64,000 nucleotides of DNA from Streptomyces colonosanans (GTDB taxonomy: Bacteria; Actinomycetota; Actinomycetes; Streptomycetales; Streptomycetaceae), in contig NZ_MLYP01000045.1 of NCBI RefSeq assembly GCF_001866645.1, positions 49,434 to 113,433 on the forward strand. Reading direction: 5' to 3'. The stretch's first letter is position 1. Each line of letters begins with the position of its first letter. Below, piece after piece: positions 15,065 through 24,300 of this stretch. Both the position numbers and the translations under genes were made by a program. Under the pieces are notes generated by a model. That model had not been told where the DNA came from. It saw only the letters and a list, made by a program, of their open reading frames with translations, and made no database searches.

Positions 15065-17431
15065 TCAAGAGGATGAGGCCACTCTCACCTTGTAGGTGAC
15101 TGCTGCGTCGGGACGGGTGTCGCCGTTGCGGGCTGTGATCGTGAACTTGCTGGTGCCAGGGGTGGTGGGGATTCCAGTGATGGCGCCGGTGTCGATGTTG
15201 AGGGTGAGTCCGGCCGGGAGGCTGCCGGAGGTGATGTCGTAGCGGATCGTCTGGGGGGTGGTCGAGGTGACCTTGAACGCGTAGAGGTGTCCGACTCGAG
15301 GGCTCGGGGGTTCTGGATTGGTGAAGCCCGGCTCCGGGGCCTTGACGATCTGGGGTGCTCCGACGGCGTTTCCGCTGGAGTCGAGTTGCTGCAGCTCCCA
15401 TTCAGTGCCGGGGGTGACGACGCTGAGATGCCAGTTGGCGGCCGGATCGGCGAGCAGTTTCTTCTGGGCGAGGGTGAAGGCGCCACTGTTGCGCGCGGAC
15501 TCCCACGTCTGGACGGCGTCCAAGATCGCGGCGGTGTTCGATCCGGAGGCGAGGCCTTGCACGCTGGTCTCGAAGTTGATGCCGGCGTCGAGGGAGGCCG
15601 CACGCGCCATGGTGGCTTCGATCGTCCGAAGGCTGGAGTTCCCGGAGAGCGCTTGCTGGCCCATCATCCCGGGCAGATAGTTGGCGCGGTAGAAGGTGTT
15701 GCTCCGAATGATCTGAGCGTAGTCCGTGACGCCGATCTCGCCCCAACTGGCTCGGGACTGGGCGTCCCAGGTGTTGGAAGAGAGGTTGCTGCATTCGGTG
15801 ACGAGGTCGTCCTTGGAATCGAGTTGCCGGTGGACGCCGTTGACCAGACGCGCGAAGCCGTAGCCACCCCAGCCGGTGTAGCCCGCCGACTCCAACCCGT
15901 CGTAGGACGTGGCCCGGATGCCGGTGGTGTTGTACGCGGTGGCCAGCCGGGTCGCGATCTCGTCGATGATCGGCAGACCGCCGATCGCGCCGCCGTACCC
16001 GTTCACATTGATCCGGGCCGCGCTGGTACCTGCCGGGTACGACTGCGCCACAGAGCCCCATTGCGCCCTACCCAAGCCGCTGACCTGCCACTCGGTGTCG
16101 CCGATCTTCGTGACGGTGTTGTAAGTGATGAACTCGTCATCGACACGCAGCCGTTTCCCGTCGAGACCAGGTCCGAGTGGGCGGTCGGCGTCCACATACA
16201 GAGTGGTGTCCGACGTGCCGAGCGGACGGGTCAGCTTGACCGTTCCGCCCGTAGCGAGCCGGGGGTCAGCAGGCCGTGGCGAGACATAGGGGTCCGATGG
16301 ATCGATGAAGTCGGACAGCGTGTGCACACCGACGTCGATGCCGTGCTGCGCGGCCGTGGCCACCAACTGGGCCGCGGCCTCGTCCGAGCCGCCGAACGCG
16401 CTGTTGAACTGGTAGTGCCCATGCGACTTCCACGGCCCGTTTCCGGCGATCGCGTAGATGTTCTTGATCCCGGCCTGCTGGGCGTACTGGCTGGCGGCGG
16501 TGACGTTGCTCGTGTTGAGATCGAAGAGCCAGAAGTGGGATTGCGAGGTGCGCTGGGCCGCCTTCTGCCACTGGCCGCCCAGGGTCGGATAGGGCAGGCC
16601 TTGGCCCTGGGCGATCTGACTGAGTACGGTAAGCGCAAGGTCTGGAGCGCTGCCGAACAGCGCGATCTTCGACCCGACGATCTGGCCTTCCGGTCCCGGC
16701 ATCGGCCCGAGCGGGATCTGGTATCCGGTGGTCCGTTCCCGGAGCCGGACACGGCTGTAGTCATAGGTGGAGGCCCGCAGAACACTGCCCCACGTCGTTT
16801 TCGCCGCGACGTTACTGGCCAGCCACTCATCCTTCTCGCCGGTCTGCAGACCGTAGGGGTTCCAGATGAGGTCGGGGCCGAATCCGTAGGAGAGGTGTTC
16901 GTTCGGCCACCCACCCACCGTCTTGTCGTTGAGTGGCCGCACCCCGATCGTGAAGGTGTCGTTGCGGACGACCCCGGCGGTCTCCCCCACAGTCTGGGTG
17001 ACACTCGTCGGCAGCGGACCCCACAGCAGCGTCTGCACATCCACGCCGGGAGCGGCGCTCAGACCGACGACCTCCAGGGTGGTGTAGGTGGGGAACGTGA
17101 CGACCTTCATATCGATCGTCACCTTCTCGCCGCTGAACACCAACACCCGTCCATCTCGCGGCGACCTCCGCACCGTGGTGGGGGCTTCCTGCTTCCCGTC
17201 GGCCACCACACTGACCAGCGGCACCGATCTGCTCGCGGACAGGTAGTCGGTGCCATCACGCTGATCCACCAGCCCGGTGACCAGGCCGGTTTCACTCAAA
17301 TCCACCGACAGGAAACCCGCGTTGATCCGTAACGGCTTGGACGCCTGAGCAGCATGGGCGGGGACGGCCGTGATGCCGGTCGCCGTGAGGGACGTCAGGG
17401 CGCCGACGATCAGAAAGCTGCGTCTGTCCAC
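15065..17431 (-). CDS. Tat-exported 788-residue putative glycoside hydrolase-like protein with C-terminal Ig domain (copy B)
   Basis: Paralogue of the protein at 10935-13301, with identical length and very high similarity along its whole length. It has the same Tat signal (MDRRSFLIVGALTSLTATG), the same barrel-like segments (IKNIYAIAGNGPWKSHGHYQF, GVHTLSDFIDPSDPYVSP), the insert (RVDDEFITY, LGRAQWGS) and the candidate acidic pair in IRATSYDGLES. The C-terminal Ig domain ends TGAITGIPTTPGTSKF. Copy A has RIGDEF where this copy has RVDDEF, and the N-terminal sandwich is the most diverged part. The start is an ATG preceded by GGGAGGAA. The gene points toward copy A and has its own promoter region (17432 onward) with a motif shared with the importer operon. 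Function is inferred as exported carbohydrate-active; no family name is claimed. Confidence 0.75.
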   Translation of the reverse strand: MDRRSFLIVGALTSLTATGITAVPAHAAQASKPLRINAGFLSVDLSETGLVTGLVDQRDGTDYLSASRSVPLVSVVADGKQEAPTTVRRSPRDGRVLVFSGEKVTIDMKVVTFPTYTTLEVVGLSAAPGVDVQTLLWGPLPTSVTQTVGETAGVVRNDTFTIGVRPLNDKTVGGWPNEHLSYGFGPDLIWNPYGLQTGEKDEWLASNVAAKTTWGSVLRASTYDYSRVRLRERTTGYQIPLGPMPGPEGQIVGSKIALFGSAPDLALTVLSQIAQGQGLPYPTLGGQWQKAAQRTSQSHFWLFDLNTSNVTAASQYAQQAGIKNIYAIAGNGPWKSHGHYQFNSAFGGSDEAAAQLVATAAQHGIDVGVHTLSDFIDPSDPYVSPRPADPRLATGGTVKLTRPLGTSDTTLYVDADRPLGPGLDGKRLRVDDEFITYNTVTKIGDTEWQVSGLGRAQWGSVAQSYPAGTSAARINVNGYGGAIGGLPIIDEIATRLATAYNTTGIRATSYDGLESAGYTGWGGYGFARLVNGVHRQLDSKDDLVTECSNLSSNTWDAQSRASWGEIGVTDYAQIIRSNTFYRANYLPGMMGQQALSGNSSLRTIEATMARAASLDAGINFETSVQGLASGSNTAAILDAVQTWESARNSGAFTLAQKKLLADPAANWHLSVVTPGTEWELQQLDSSGNAVGAPQIVKAPEPGFTNPEPPSPRVGHLYAFKVTSTTPQTIRYDITSGSLPAGLTLNIDTGAITGIPTTPGTSKFTITARNGDTRPDAAVTYKVRVASSS

Positions 17432-17477
17432 AGTTCCTCCCAGGGGAAATAAATGGATCGGGCGACGAGTGGAGACT

Positions 17478-17495
17478 CACATAGTTCAAACTCTT
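17478..17495 (-). promoter_or_regulatory. Promoter-region motif shared with the importer operon at 5175-6467
   Basis: CACATAGTTCAAACTCTT, 15 of 18 identical to 6577-6594. It lies 47 bases upstream of the copy B start on its transcribed strand. The CTATGT core also occurs upstream of the FadR gene (ACATAG at 14454-14459 on the plus strand). Confidence 0.5.
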
Positions 17496-17633
17496 CTGGC
17501 GATGAGGAGGACCGAGATCGCTGGTGGCGGTGCTCGCGTTGCCGCGCCGCCTCGACGGCCTCTGATGTGATCACCAGCGCGGGTGGGGCGCCGGGGCGTA
17601 CCCGGTCCAGCCGGCGAGGTTCGAGCTGAGCGG

Positions 17634-17911
17634 TCAGGGGCGACGGTGATGCCCCGCGCAGTCCTGGGGGTGAAGGTTGTCGAGCTCTGTGTCGCTGTCA
17701 GGTGCGAGCGCGCGGATCATGCGTTTGACCAGGGAAGACGCCGAGCGATGGTACTTTCGTGGTCCGATTGCCCGGGTAGGTACGAGAAGATACCGAACAG
17801 GCGCTTGCCGACGAAGCGCAGACAGGCAGGCCTTATCCATCGCGTTCCTCCGGTCACGTCGTCGCTGTCCACCTGGAGTGCGGTCGAAAGGGTCTCGAGG
17901 TCTGTCGTCAC
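17634..17911 (-). pseudogene. IS982-family transposase remnant (N-terminal part, frameshifted)
   Basis: The minus strand begins at a GTG with TDLETLSTALQVDSDD, matching the start of the intact IS982 transposase at 60876 (TNLTTLVTALYVKIDDD). The DNA just before it (GATCCGTTTGTGACGAC) is identical to the bases before and into the intact gene. A deletion removes the next segment. FSYLPGQ matches FPYIPQD, and after a frameshift LVKRMIRALAPDSDTE matches VKRLIRVLAKDTDF. It stops short of the catalytic region. The element is dead and sits upstream of copy B, between its promoter and the mannosidase operon. Confidence 0.7.
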
Positions 17912-18026
17912 AAACGGATCATTCAGGTCCTCGGTACTGTTATGCGACGGTATTTGGGACTTGCTCGTCTCGGCACATGGCTCAAGTCCGATTCAGAGTG
18001 CACGCCTCCGCCTGAAGCGTCAAGAT

Positions 18027-18041
18027 ATAGATCTGATCTAT
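18027..18041. promoter_or_regulatory. Perfect 15-bp palindrome ATAGATC-T-GATCTAT
   Basis: Seven-base arms with a one-base centre (ATAGATCTGATCTAT), about 235 bases upstream of the binding protein at 18275. It is AT-rich compared with its surroundings. It may be an operator; no regulator is assigned. The remainder of 17912-18241 shows no convincing gene. Confidence 0.4.
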
Positions 18042-18241
18042 CTGGGGCCAGGTCGGGCGCCCACGGCTTACCCGGACTCGTCCTGGCGCATCCGCGGCGT
18101 GGACACATCTGTGCCCGGATCGCGTCGGATACGGCAGAGCGGCCACGACGCCTACCGGTGCACTCATTTCGCCAACCCGGCCGGAAAGCTCTGCGCGATG
18201 GATTGACAGCCGGTCAGTTCATCGTCAGTCTCCAACGGGTG

Positions 18242-18255
18242 TGTTAACGATAACA
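18242..18255. promoter_or_regulatory. LacI-type operator TGTTAACGATAACA
   Basis: The 14-mer fits TGNNANCGNTNNCA, the central-CG palindrome of many actinobacterial LacI regulators, with perfect five-base arms TGTTA/TAACA. It ends 19 bases before the start codon at 18275 and just before the Shine-Dalgarno GGAGGGA, so bound repressor would block the mannosidase operon. The same consensus recurs around 47.6-49.1 kb near a LacI gene. Confidence 0.65.
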
Positions 18256-18274
18256 AGTTGGAGGGAGTCGATTC

Positions 18275-19570
18275 ATGTCAGGTCGTCATACGACGCTCCA
18301 TCCATGCATCGACCGGCGCACCCTGTTCCTCGCAGCCGGCGCGGGCGCACTTGCCACGGCCTGTGGAACCGCCGCAGGCCAGCCTCCCGGCAAGGTCGCC
18401 GTGCACGGTGACAACCCGGCCTGGGCCGTCCCGTTGACCGCCGCAGGCAAGGCCATGCGGTCCGTTGCCGGGATCCGACTCGTACCCGAAGTCATCCCGT
18501 CGCTCGACTCGTTCGAGCAGATCGTCAAGTCCTCGCTGCGTACGAACAAGACTCCGGACATGCTCAAGTACTGGTCCGGCTACCGTCTCCAGGACCTCGC
18601 CCGCACCGGCGGCATCGTCGACCTGACCGACCACTGGGAGAGCGCAGCCGGCAAGGGCTGGGTCGACACTTCGCTCCGCAACGCGTTCACGTACCAGGGC
18701 CGCGTCTATGGCCTGCCGATGAACCTTGCATACTGGGTGTTCTTCTACAACCCTGAGGTCTTCACCGCGAACGGACTGCGGAAGCCGGGGACCTGGGAGG
18801 ACTTTCTCGCCGCCTGCGAGCGGCTGAAGAGCGCCGGCATCACTCCGCTGCATGGCACGGCCGACGGCCGCTGGCCCTCGTTCATCTGGTTTCAGGAGAT
18901 TCTCAGCCGCCAGGACCCGCAGTTCTACGAGGACCTGATGAACGGCCGGGAGCGCTACACCGACCCGCGTACCGAACGGGCGATGCGCACCATCGCGTCC
19001 TTCTTCGACAAGGACTGGTTCACACCGATGGACATGAACCACAACGACGCGGCCGCCGGCGTCGTGCACGGCAAGATCGGGATGGTGCCCTGCGGCACCT
19101 GGCTCGGCTCCACGCTTGTCGCCGCAGGCGGCAGGCCCGGCAAGAATCTGGACGCCTTCGTGTTGCCGATGCAGAACACGAAGGCCCGCCCGAGCATGAT
19201 CTTCGAGTCCAGCGCCCTCGTCTGCACCGTCAAGGGCCCCGACCGCACGGAGGCCTACAAGGCAGCCGGCGCCTGGATGAACCCGAAGGTGATGCAGGCG
19301 TTCTCCCACTCCCTCCAGGACGGCTGCCCCAACCCCCAGGTGCCGCCGGCCAGCGTGATGATCGACGGCATCGTCCGGAAGGCGCGTGACGACAAGCTCT
19401 GGATGCTCAACCGCTTCTGGGAGCAGGGGCCCCCGGAGCTCGTGGAGGCGACGGTCGACGACCTGGCCGGCTTCCTGCTCAACCCGTCCTCGTACCGCAC
19501 GGTGCTCCACACGATGCAGGACCGCGCCGACGAAGCGTGGAAGGTATGGAGGGAGGCGGAGCAGGCATGA
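18275..19570 (+). CDS. Sugar ABC transporter substrate-binding lipoprotein
   Basis: The 431-residue protein has a Tat/lipoprotein leader: DRRTLFLAAGAGALATAC with Arg14-Arg15 and a lipobox Cys30. The start is an ATG after GGAGGGAGTCG. Features of extracellular binding proteins include RVYGLPMNLAYWVFFYNPEVF, WEDFLAACERLKSAGITPL and AAGVVHGKIGMVPCGTWLG. It opens an operon with two permeases (overlapping by ATGA at 19567), a GH38 mannosidase, an isomerase-like protein and a ROK kinase. Manno-oligosaccharide or mannoside uptake is therefore a good guess, not proven. A LacI-type operator lies directly upstream. Confidence 0.92.
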   Translation: MSGRHTTLHPCIDRRTLFLAAGAGALATACGTAAGQPPGKVAVHGDNPAWAVPLTAAGKAMRSVAGIRLVPEVIPSLDSFEQIVKSSLRTNKTPDMLKYWSGYRLQDLARTGGIVDLTDHWESAAGKGWVDTSLRNAFTYQGRVYGLPMNLAYWVFFYNPEVFTANGLRKPGTWEDFLAACERLKSAGITPLHGTADGRWPSFIWFQEILSRQDPQFYEDLMNGRERYTDPRTERAMRTIASFFDKDWFTPMDMNHNDAAAGVVHGKIGMVPCGTWLGSTLVAAGGRPGKNLDAFVLPMQNTKARPSMIFESSALVCTVKGPDRTEAYKAAGAWMNPKVMQAFSHSLQDGCPNPQVPPASVMIDGIVRKARDDKLWMLNRFWEQGPPELVEATVDDLAGFLLNPSSYRTVLHTMQDRADEAWKVWREAEQA

Positions 19571-20532
19571 CGGACATGGTGACCACCGCCAAACCCGTGC
19601 GGACACGCCGCCGGATCCCGACACGCACGCCCCACCAGGCTGTCCACCACGCCTCGGTTGCCGGCCGGCGTGGCGGCCCGCTGGCGAGCCTGACCTGGGC
19701 GCTGCCCGCGCTGCTCTTCGTCGGTGTGCTGCTCGTCTATCCGTTCTTCCGCAGCGTCTACGGCAGCTTCTTCGAGGACAACGGCTTCACCAGCCGCTTC
19801 ACTGGACTCGACAACTACACCCGGCTCGCCGAGGACCCGGTCTTCGGCCGGTCGTTGCTCAACACCGTGATGTGGGTGGCCGGCACGCTCCTGCTGCCCG
19901 TCGTCGCCGGCCTCGCCATCGCCGTCGCCACCTTTCGGATGCGGCTGGGCTGGCTGGCCCAACTGGTGATCGTCCTGCCGTACGCGATCTCCGGCGCAGC
20001 CACCGCCGTGCTGTGGAAGTTCATGCTGACCTCCGACGGCGCCGTCAATGAAGTGCTGCGTGCCATCGGCCTCGACGGCCTGGCGACGAGCTGGCTGCTG
20101 GAGTGGCCGCAGAACACCATCTCGATGATCATCGCCAGCACCTGGCAGGCGGCCGGCCTCAATGTGGTGCTCTTCACCATCGGCCTGCGCGCCATCCCAC
20201 GGGAGATCACCGAAGCGGCCGAGCTGGACGGCGCCACCGGCTGGCGGATGTTCCGCCACATCACCCTGCCGCAGCTGCGCGCCATGACGGTCGTGGTCGT
20301 CGGGATGGCAATCGTCAACAGCCTCAAGGCCTTCGACATGATCTGGATCCTGACCCAGGGCGGACCGTCCCGCTCCTCGGAAACGCTCGCGCTCACCATG
20401 TACCGCGAAACATTCCGGCTCTTCCACGTCGGTTACGGCTCCGCCATTGCCCTCGTCCTGTCGGTCATCGTCGTCGCCTCCTCGTGGGTGTACCTGCGCC
20501 GCCAGATGCCCGAAGCCACCGGAAGCCAGTGA
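19567..20532 (+). CDS. Carbohydrate ABC transporter permease (MalF type)
   Basis: The 321-residue permease starts at the ATG at 19567, which overlaps the stop of the binding-protein gene as ATGA; a longer in-frame start at 19537 lies inside that gene. After a basic N-terminus rich in Arg come about six transmembrane segments. The EAA loop is present (IPREITEAAELDGATGWRMFRHITLPQLR), followed by SLKAFDMIWILTQGGPSRSSE, typical of MalF subunits of CUT1 importers. It pairs with the permease at 20543. No dedicated ATPase is present in the operon. Confidence 0.93.
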   Translation: MTDMVTTAKPVRTRRRIPTRTPHQAVHHASVAGRRGGPLASLTWALPALLFVGVLLVYPFFRSVYGSFFEDNGFTSRFTGLDNYTRLAEDPVFGRSLLNTVMWVAGTLLLPVVAGLAIAVATFRMRLGWLAQLVIVLPYAISGAATAVLWKFMLTSDGAVNEVLRAIGLDGLATSWLLEWPQNTISMIIASTWQAAGLNVVLFTIGLRAIPREITEAAELDGATGWRMFRHITLPQLRAMTVVVVGMAIVNSLKAFDMIWILTQGGPSRSSETLALTMYRETFRLFHVGYGSAIALVLSVIVVASSWVYLRRQMPEATGSQ

Positions 20533-20542
20533 GGAGACCCCG

Positions 20543-21358
20543 ATGGGACGCACGGTACGGAATGTCTTCGTCGCCGGGTGTGTCGCGTTCTGGCTGATCC
20601 CGCTCTATCTGCTGATCGTCAATGCACTCACCCCGGCCACCGGCTACACGGGAGAACCCGACTGGACCCCCCAGGGCTTCGCGATCTTCGACAACATCAA
20701 GACGGCGTGGAGCGACGCGGGCATAGGCGACAGTTTCCTCAGCTCCGCGCTGTACGCCGTCGTCTGCGGCGCCGCGGCCGTGCTCGTCGCCGCGATGGCC
20801 GCGTTCGCCGTCGTCGTGCTGCCGATCCCCAAGCCGGCCTTCTGGTTCTGGCTCATCTACTCCGGGACGCTGTTCCCGCTGCAGATGTTCCTCGCGCCGC
20901 TCTTCGGCATGTACGCGGACGGAAATCTCTATGACACCCGGCTGGGCCTCATGTTGGTGTATGTGGCCTGGGCCGTTCCGTTCGCGTTCTTCTTGGTCCG
21001 CAACCAGATGACCACCATGCCACCCGAGGTCACCGAGGCGGCCATGCTGGACGGCGCCTCGTTCCTCCGCATCTTCTGGCGCATCCACGTGCCGCTCATG
21101 GCCCCCACCCTGGGCGCCGCCTTCATCTTCCAGTTCACCGCGGTCTGGAACGACCTGATTCTCGGCATCACCCTCAGCCGCAGCCCCGACGTCCAGCCGG
21201 TGATGGCAGCCCTGAGCACCCTCAGCAACGCGTACGCCTCCTCGGGCCCACCCGTCATCCTGGCCGGCGCACTGATCGTGTCGCTGCCCACCCTGCTCGT
21301 CTTCCTGGTGTTCCGCGGCCTCTTTCTGCGCGGGGTCACCGCAACCGCACGCTCATAG
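20543..21358 (+). CDS. Carbohydrate ABC transporter permease (MalG type)
   Basis: The 271-residue membrane protein begins at an ATG eight bases after GAGGAG, which itself overlaps the upstream stop. It has about six membrane segments and the EAA loop MPPEVTEAAMLDGASFLRIFWRIHVPLM, followed by FTAVWNDLILGITLS, as in MalG-type subunits. It is the second channel subunit for the importer begun at 18275. The GH38 mannosidase gene follows after 13 bases. Confidence 0.93.
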   Translation: MGRTVRNVFVAGCVAFWLIPLYLLIVNALTPATGYTGEPDWTPQGFAIFDNIKTAWSDAGIGDSFLSSALYAVVCGAAAVLVAAMAAFAVVVLPIPKPAFWFWLIYSGTLFPLQMFLAPLFGMYADGNLYDTRLGLMLVYVAWAVPFAFFLVRNQMTTMPPEVTEAAMLDGASFLRIFWRIHVPLMAPTLGAAFIFQFTAVWNDLILGITLSRSPDVQPVMAALSTLSNAYASSGPPVILAGALIVSLPTLLVFLVFRGLFLRGVTATARS

Positions 21359-21371
21359 GGGAGAGATCCGC

Positions 21372-24300
21372 ATGACGACACGGGCACTCGTCCGTACCAC
21401 CGACTGGGACAACGAACGGATACGCGACAGCCTGCGCGGCTGCGCTGTGAGCGCGGAGGGCAGCCTGAACGGCAGCGCCCTGCGGCTCACCGTCGAGCCG
21501 CTGCTGCGCCGCGCGGAGGGCGGCGGACTGCTGCAGTCCCTCCGCGTCGACGCGGTGAACGGCTCGGCCCTGCCAGAGGCGTTCACCGTATGCGCCGAGT
21601 CCGGCAGCCCGCTGCCCGCCGTGCGGCTCGCCGGGCCGAACGGCTCCATACGCCTCCTGCTGCCCGCCGTCGACACAGCGCAGCGGGTCACCCTGTCACT
21701 GCCCGACGGCGAGGGCGGCAGCGGGATCGACGTGACCCTCACCCCGCAGCGCCAGTGGACCATCCACCTGGTGCACCACTCGCACCTCGACATCGGCTAC
21801 ACCGACCCTCAGGGCCGGGTGCTGGCCGAGCACCTGTCCTACCTCGACTCCTGCCTGGAGCTGACCCAGGCCACCGACGACTGGGCGCACGAGTCCCAGT
21901 TCCGCTGGTGCGTGGAGTCGCTGTGGTCCTTCCAGCAGTGGGCCGACGCCCGCCCCGCGGAGCAGGTCGAGGAGTTCGTACGGCGGGTGCGCGAGGGCCG
22001 CATCGAGTTGACCGCGCTGCCGTTCAACCTGCACACCGAGACCTGCTCGACGGATGAGCTGCACGAACTGCTGCGCCTCGCCCACCAGGTGAAGCAGAAG
22101 TACGGTGTCGACTTCACCTCGGCGATGCAGACGGATGTGCCCGGCTCGGTCGTGGGCCTGGTCGACGCGCTCAGCGCGGCGGGCGTGAAGTACCTCTCCG
22201 TCGCGCACAACTGGGCGGGCCGCTCGGTGCCGCACCTGGTCGGCGGCGAGAAGCTGCCCCGGCTCTTCCGCTGGCGCGCCCCCAGCGGCAGCAGTCTCCT
22301 CGTCTGGGTCACCGACACCCCGCACGGCCTCGCCTACATGGAGGGCCCGCTGCTCGGCTTCGACACCGACTACGACAGCGTGGACGACCTGCTGCCCGCA
22401 TATCTGACGTCGCTCGCGACCAATCCGTACCCGTACCGCGGCGGCGTCTTCGGCTGGGCCATGGACCAGAAGGAGATCAAACGCGAGCCGTATCCCTGGG
22501 ATGTGCTGCACCTGCGCGTCCAGGGCAAGTTCGGGGACAACGCACCGCCGCGCCGCGTCATCGCCGACACCGTGCGCCGCTGGAACGAGACCTGGGCCTA
22601 CCCGCAGCTGCGCCTCTCGCGTAACGAGGACTTCTTCACCGACGCCGCATCCCGCCTCGGCGACCGGATTCGCACCTTCGAGGGTGACTGGACGGACTGG
22701 TGGGCCGACGGCATCGGCTCCGGGGCCCGCCCCCTGTCCCTGGCCCGCACCGCCCAGTCCGTGGTCGCGGACGCGCAGACGATCGGCACCTTCGCCGGCG
22801 TCCTGGGTGCCCCGGGCGCGGAGGACGACAGCCGCGACGCCGCAAGCGTCTATGAGGCGGTGTCCCTCTTCGACGAGCACACCTGGGGCGCGGGCGACCC
22901 CTGGACGCACGGCGATGAAGGCGGACACTCCGGCGAGCACCAGTGGCACTGGAAGTACGGGCAGGCCATGCGCGCCCACGACGACGGGCAGTCGCTGCTG
23001 AACCGCGCCACCGCCCGCCTCGGCCAGCGGCTGGCCCGGCCGGACGGGGCCGTGGCCGCGTACCACGTGTTCAACACCTGCTCCTGGCCGCGTACCGACG
23101 TCGTACGAATCTTTCTGCCCGAGAGCAGCGTCCCCCTGGAGCGGCCGGTCACGGTCCTCGACGCCCGCACCGGCCGCCGCCTCGACCATGAGGAGCGTGC
23201 GCAGGTCAACGACGACCACCGGGACGCGGGACGCTTCCTGCTCGTGCGGGTCGACGACGTGCCGCCGGCCGGGTCCGTACGGCTCGACATCACCGAGACC
23301 AACGCGCCCGCCGGCGAGCAGGAGGGGGGAAGCGTTCTCAAGGCCTCCACCGGCTGGAATCCCACCGGCGGCGCCGAGCAGGAGAACCTCGCCGAAAGCG
23401 CCGCCGAGGCCCACGCCCTCGCCGACCCCATGCTGGTGGATAACGAACACCTCGCCGTACGCGTCGATCTCGCCCGCGCCTGCATCGCCTCCATCACCGA
23501 CAAGGCCACAGGGCGTGAGCTGGTCCGCGCCGACGCCATCGCCGGCTTCAACGCCTACATCCACGACACCTACACCACCGCCGGAGCCTTCAACCACAAC
23601 TCCAGCCGCACCACCGTATCCGACCGCCTGGAGTACCTCGGCAACCGCTCGGTCGCCCCGCCCGCGGCCCTGATCGCCCGCCGCTCCACGCCCACCGCCG
23701 AGACCCTCACGTACGAAACCCGCCCGGCCGGCGCCAACCGGCTGCGCACGACACTCACCCTGCCCCGTGGTGTGGCCCGCCTCGACATCGAGAACCGCCT
23801 CGACAAGGACGCCACCCTCCGGAAGGAGAGCGCCTACTTCGTCTTCCCCTTCGCCTTCGACGAGCCCGTCGTCCGCATGGAGGCCTCCGGTGGCGCCACC
23901 GGCACCGGCCTGCCGGTCATCCCGGGTTCGGCGCGGCACATGCGCGCCCTGAGGCGCTGGATGACCGTCGAGCAGGACGGCCTCACCGTCGCCTGGTCGA
24001 CCCAGGACGCGCCGCTCGTCCAGTTCGGCAACATCGCGCTGCCGTATGCGCCGTTCCCGAAGACACTGGGCCACGACGAGCCGGCCACCGTCTTCTCGTG
24101 GATCCACAACAACCTCTGGGACACGAACTTCCCCAGCGAGCAGGGCTTCGAGTTCACCTTCCGCTACAGCGTCGCCTGCGCCCCGGCCGAGACCGCCGCC
24201 GGCCTCGGCCCTCGCACTGCTGCGGCCTGGAGCCGTCCGCTGCATGCCGTACGGGCCAGGGGAGCGGTGTCGGACGCGGCCGCCGAGACGCTGGCCTTCG

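Noticed and set aside
15287..17332. 681-codon plus-strand frame opposite exported enzyme copy B
   Set aside because: Antisense shadow with Arg/Gly/Val-rich composition; copy B is supported by its paralogue.
17583..18206. 207-codon plus-strand frame between copy B and the mannosidase operon
   Set aside because: It runs antisense over the IS982 remnant and then over probable promoter DNA; no domain is visible.
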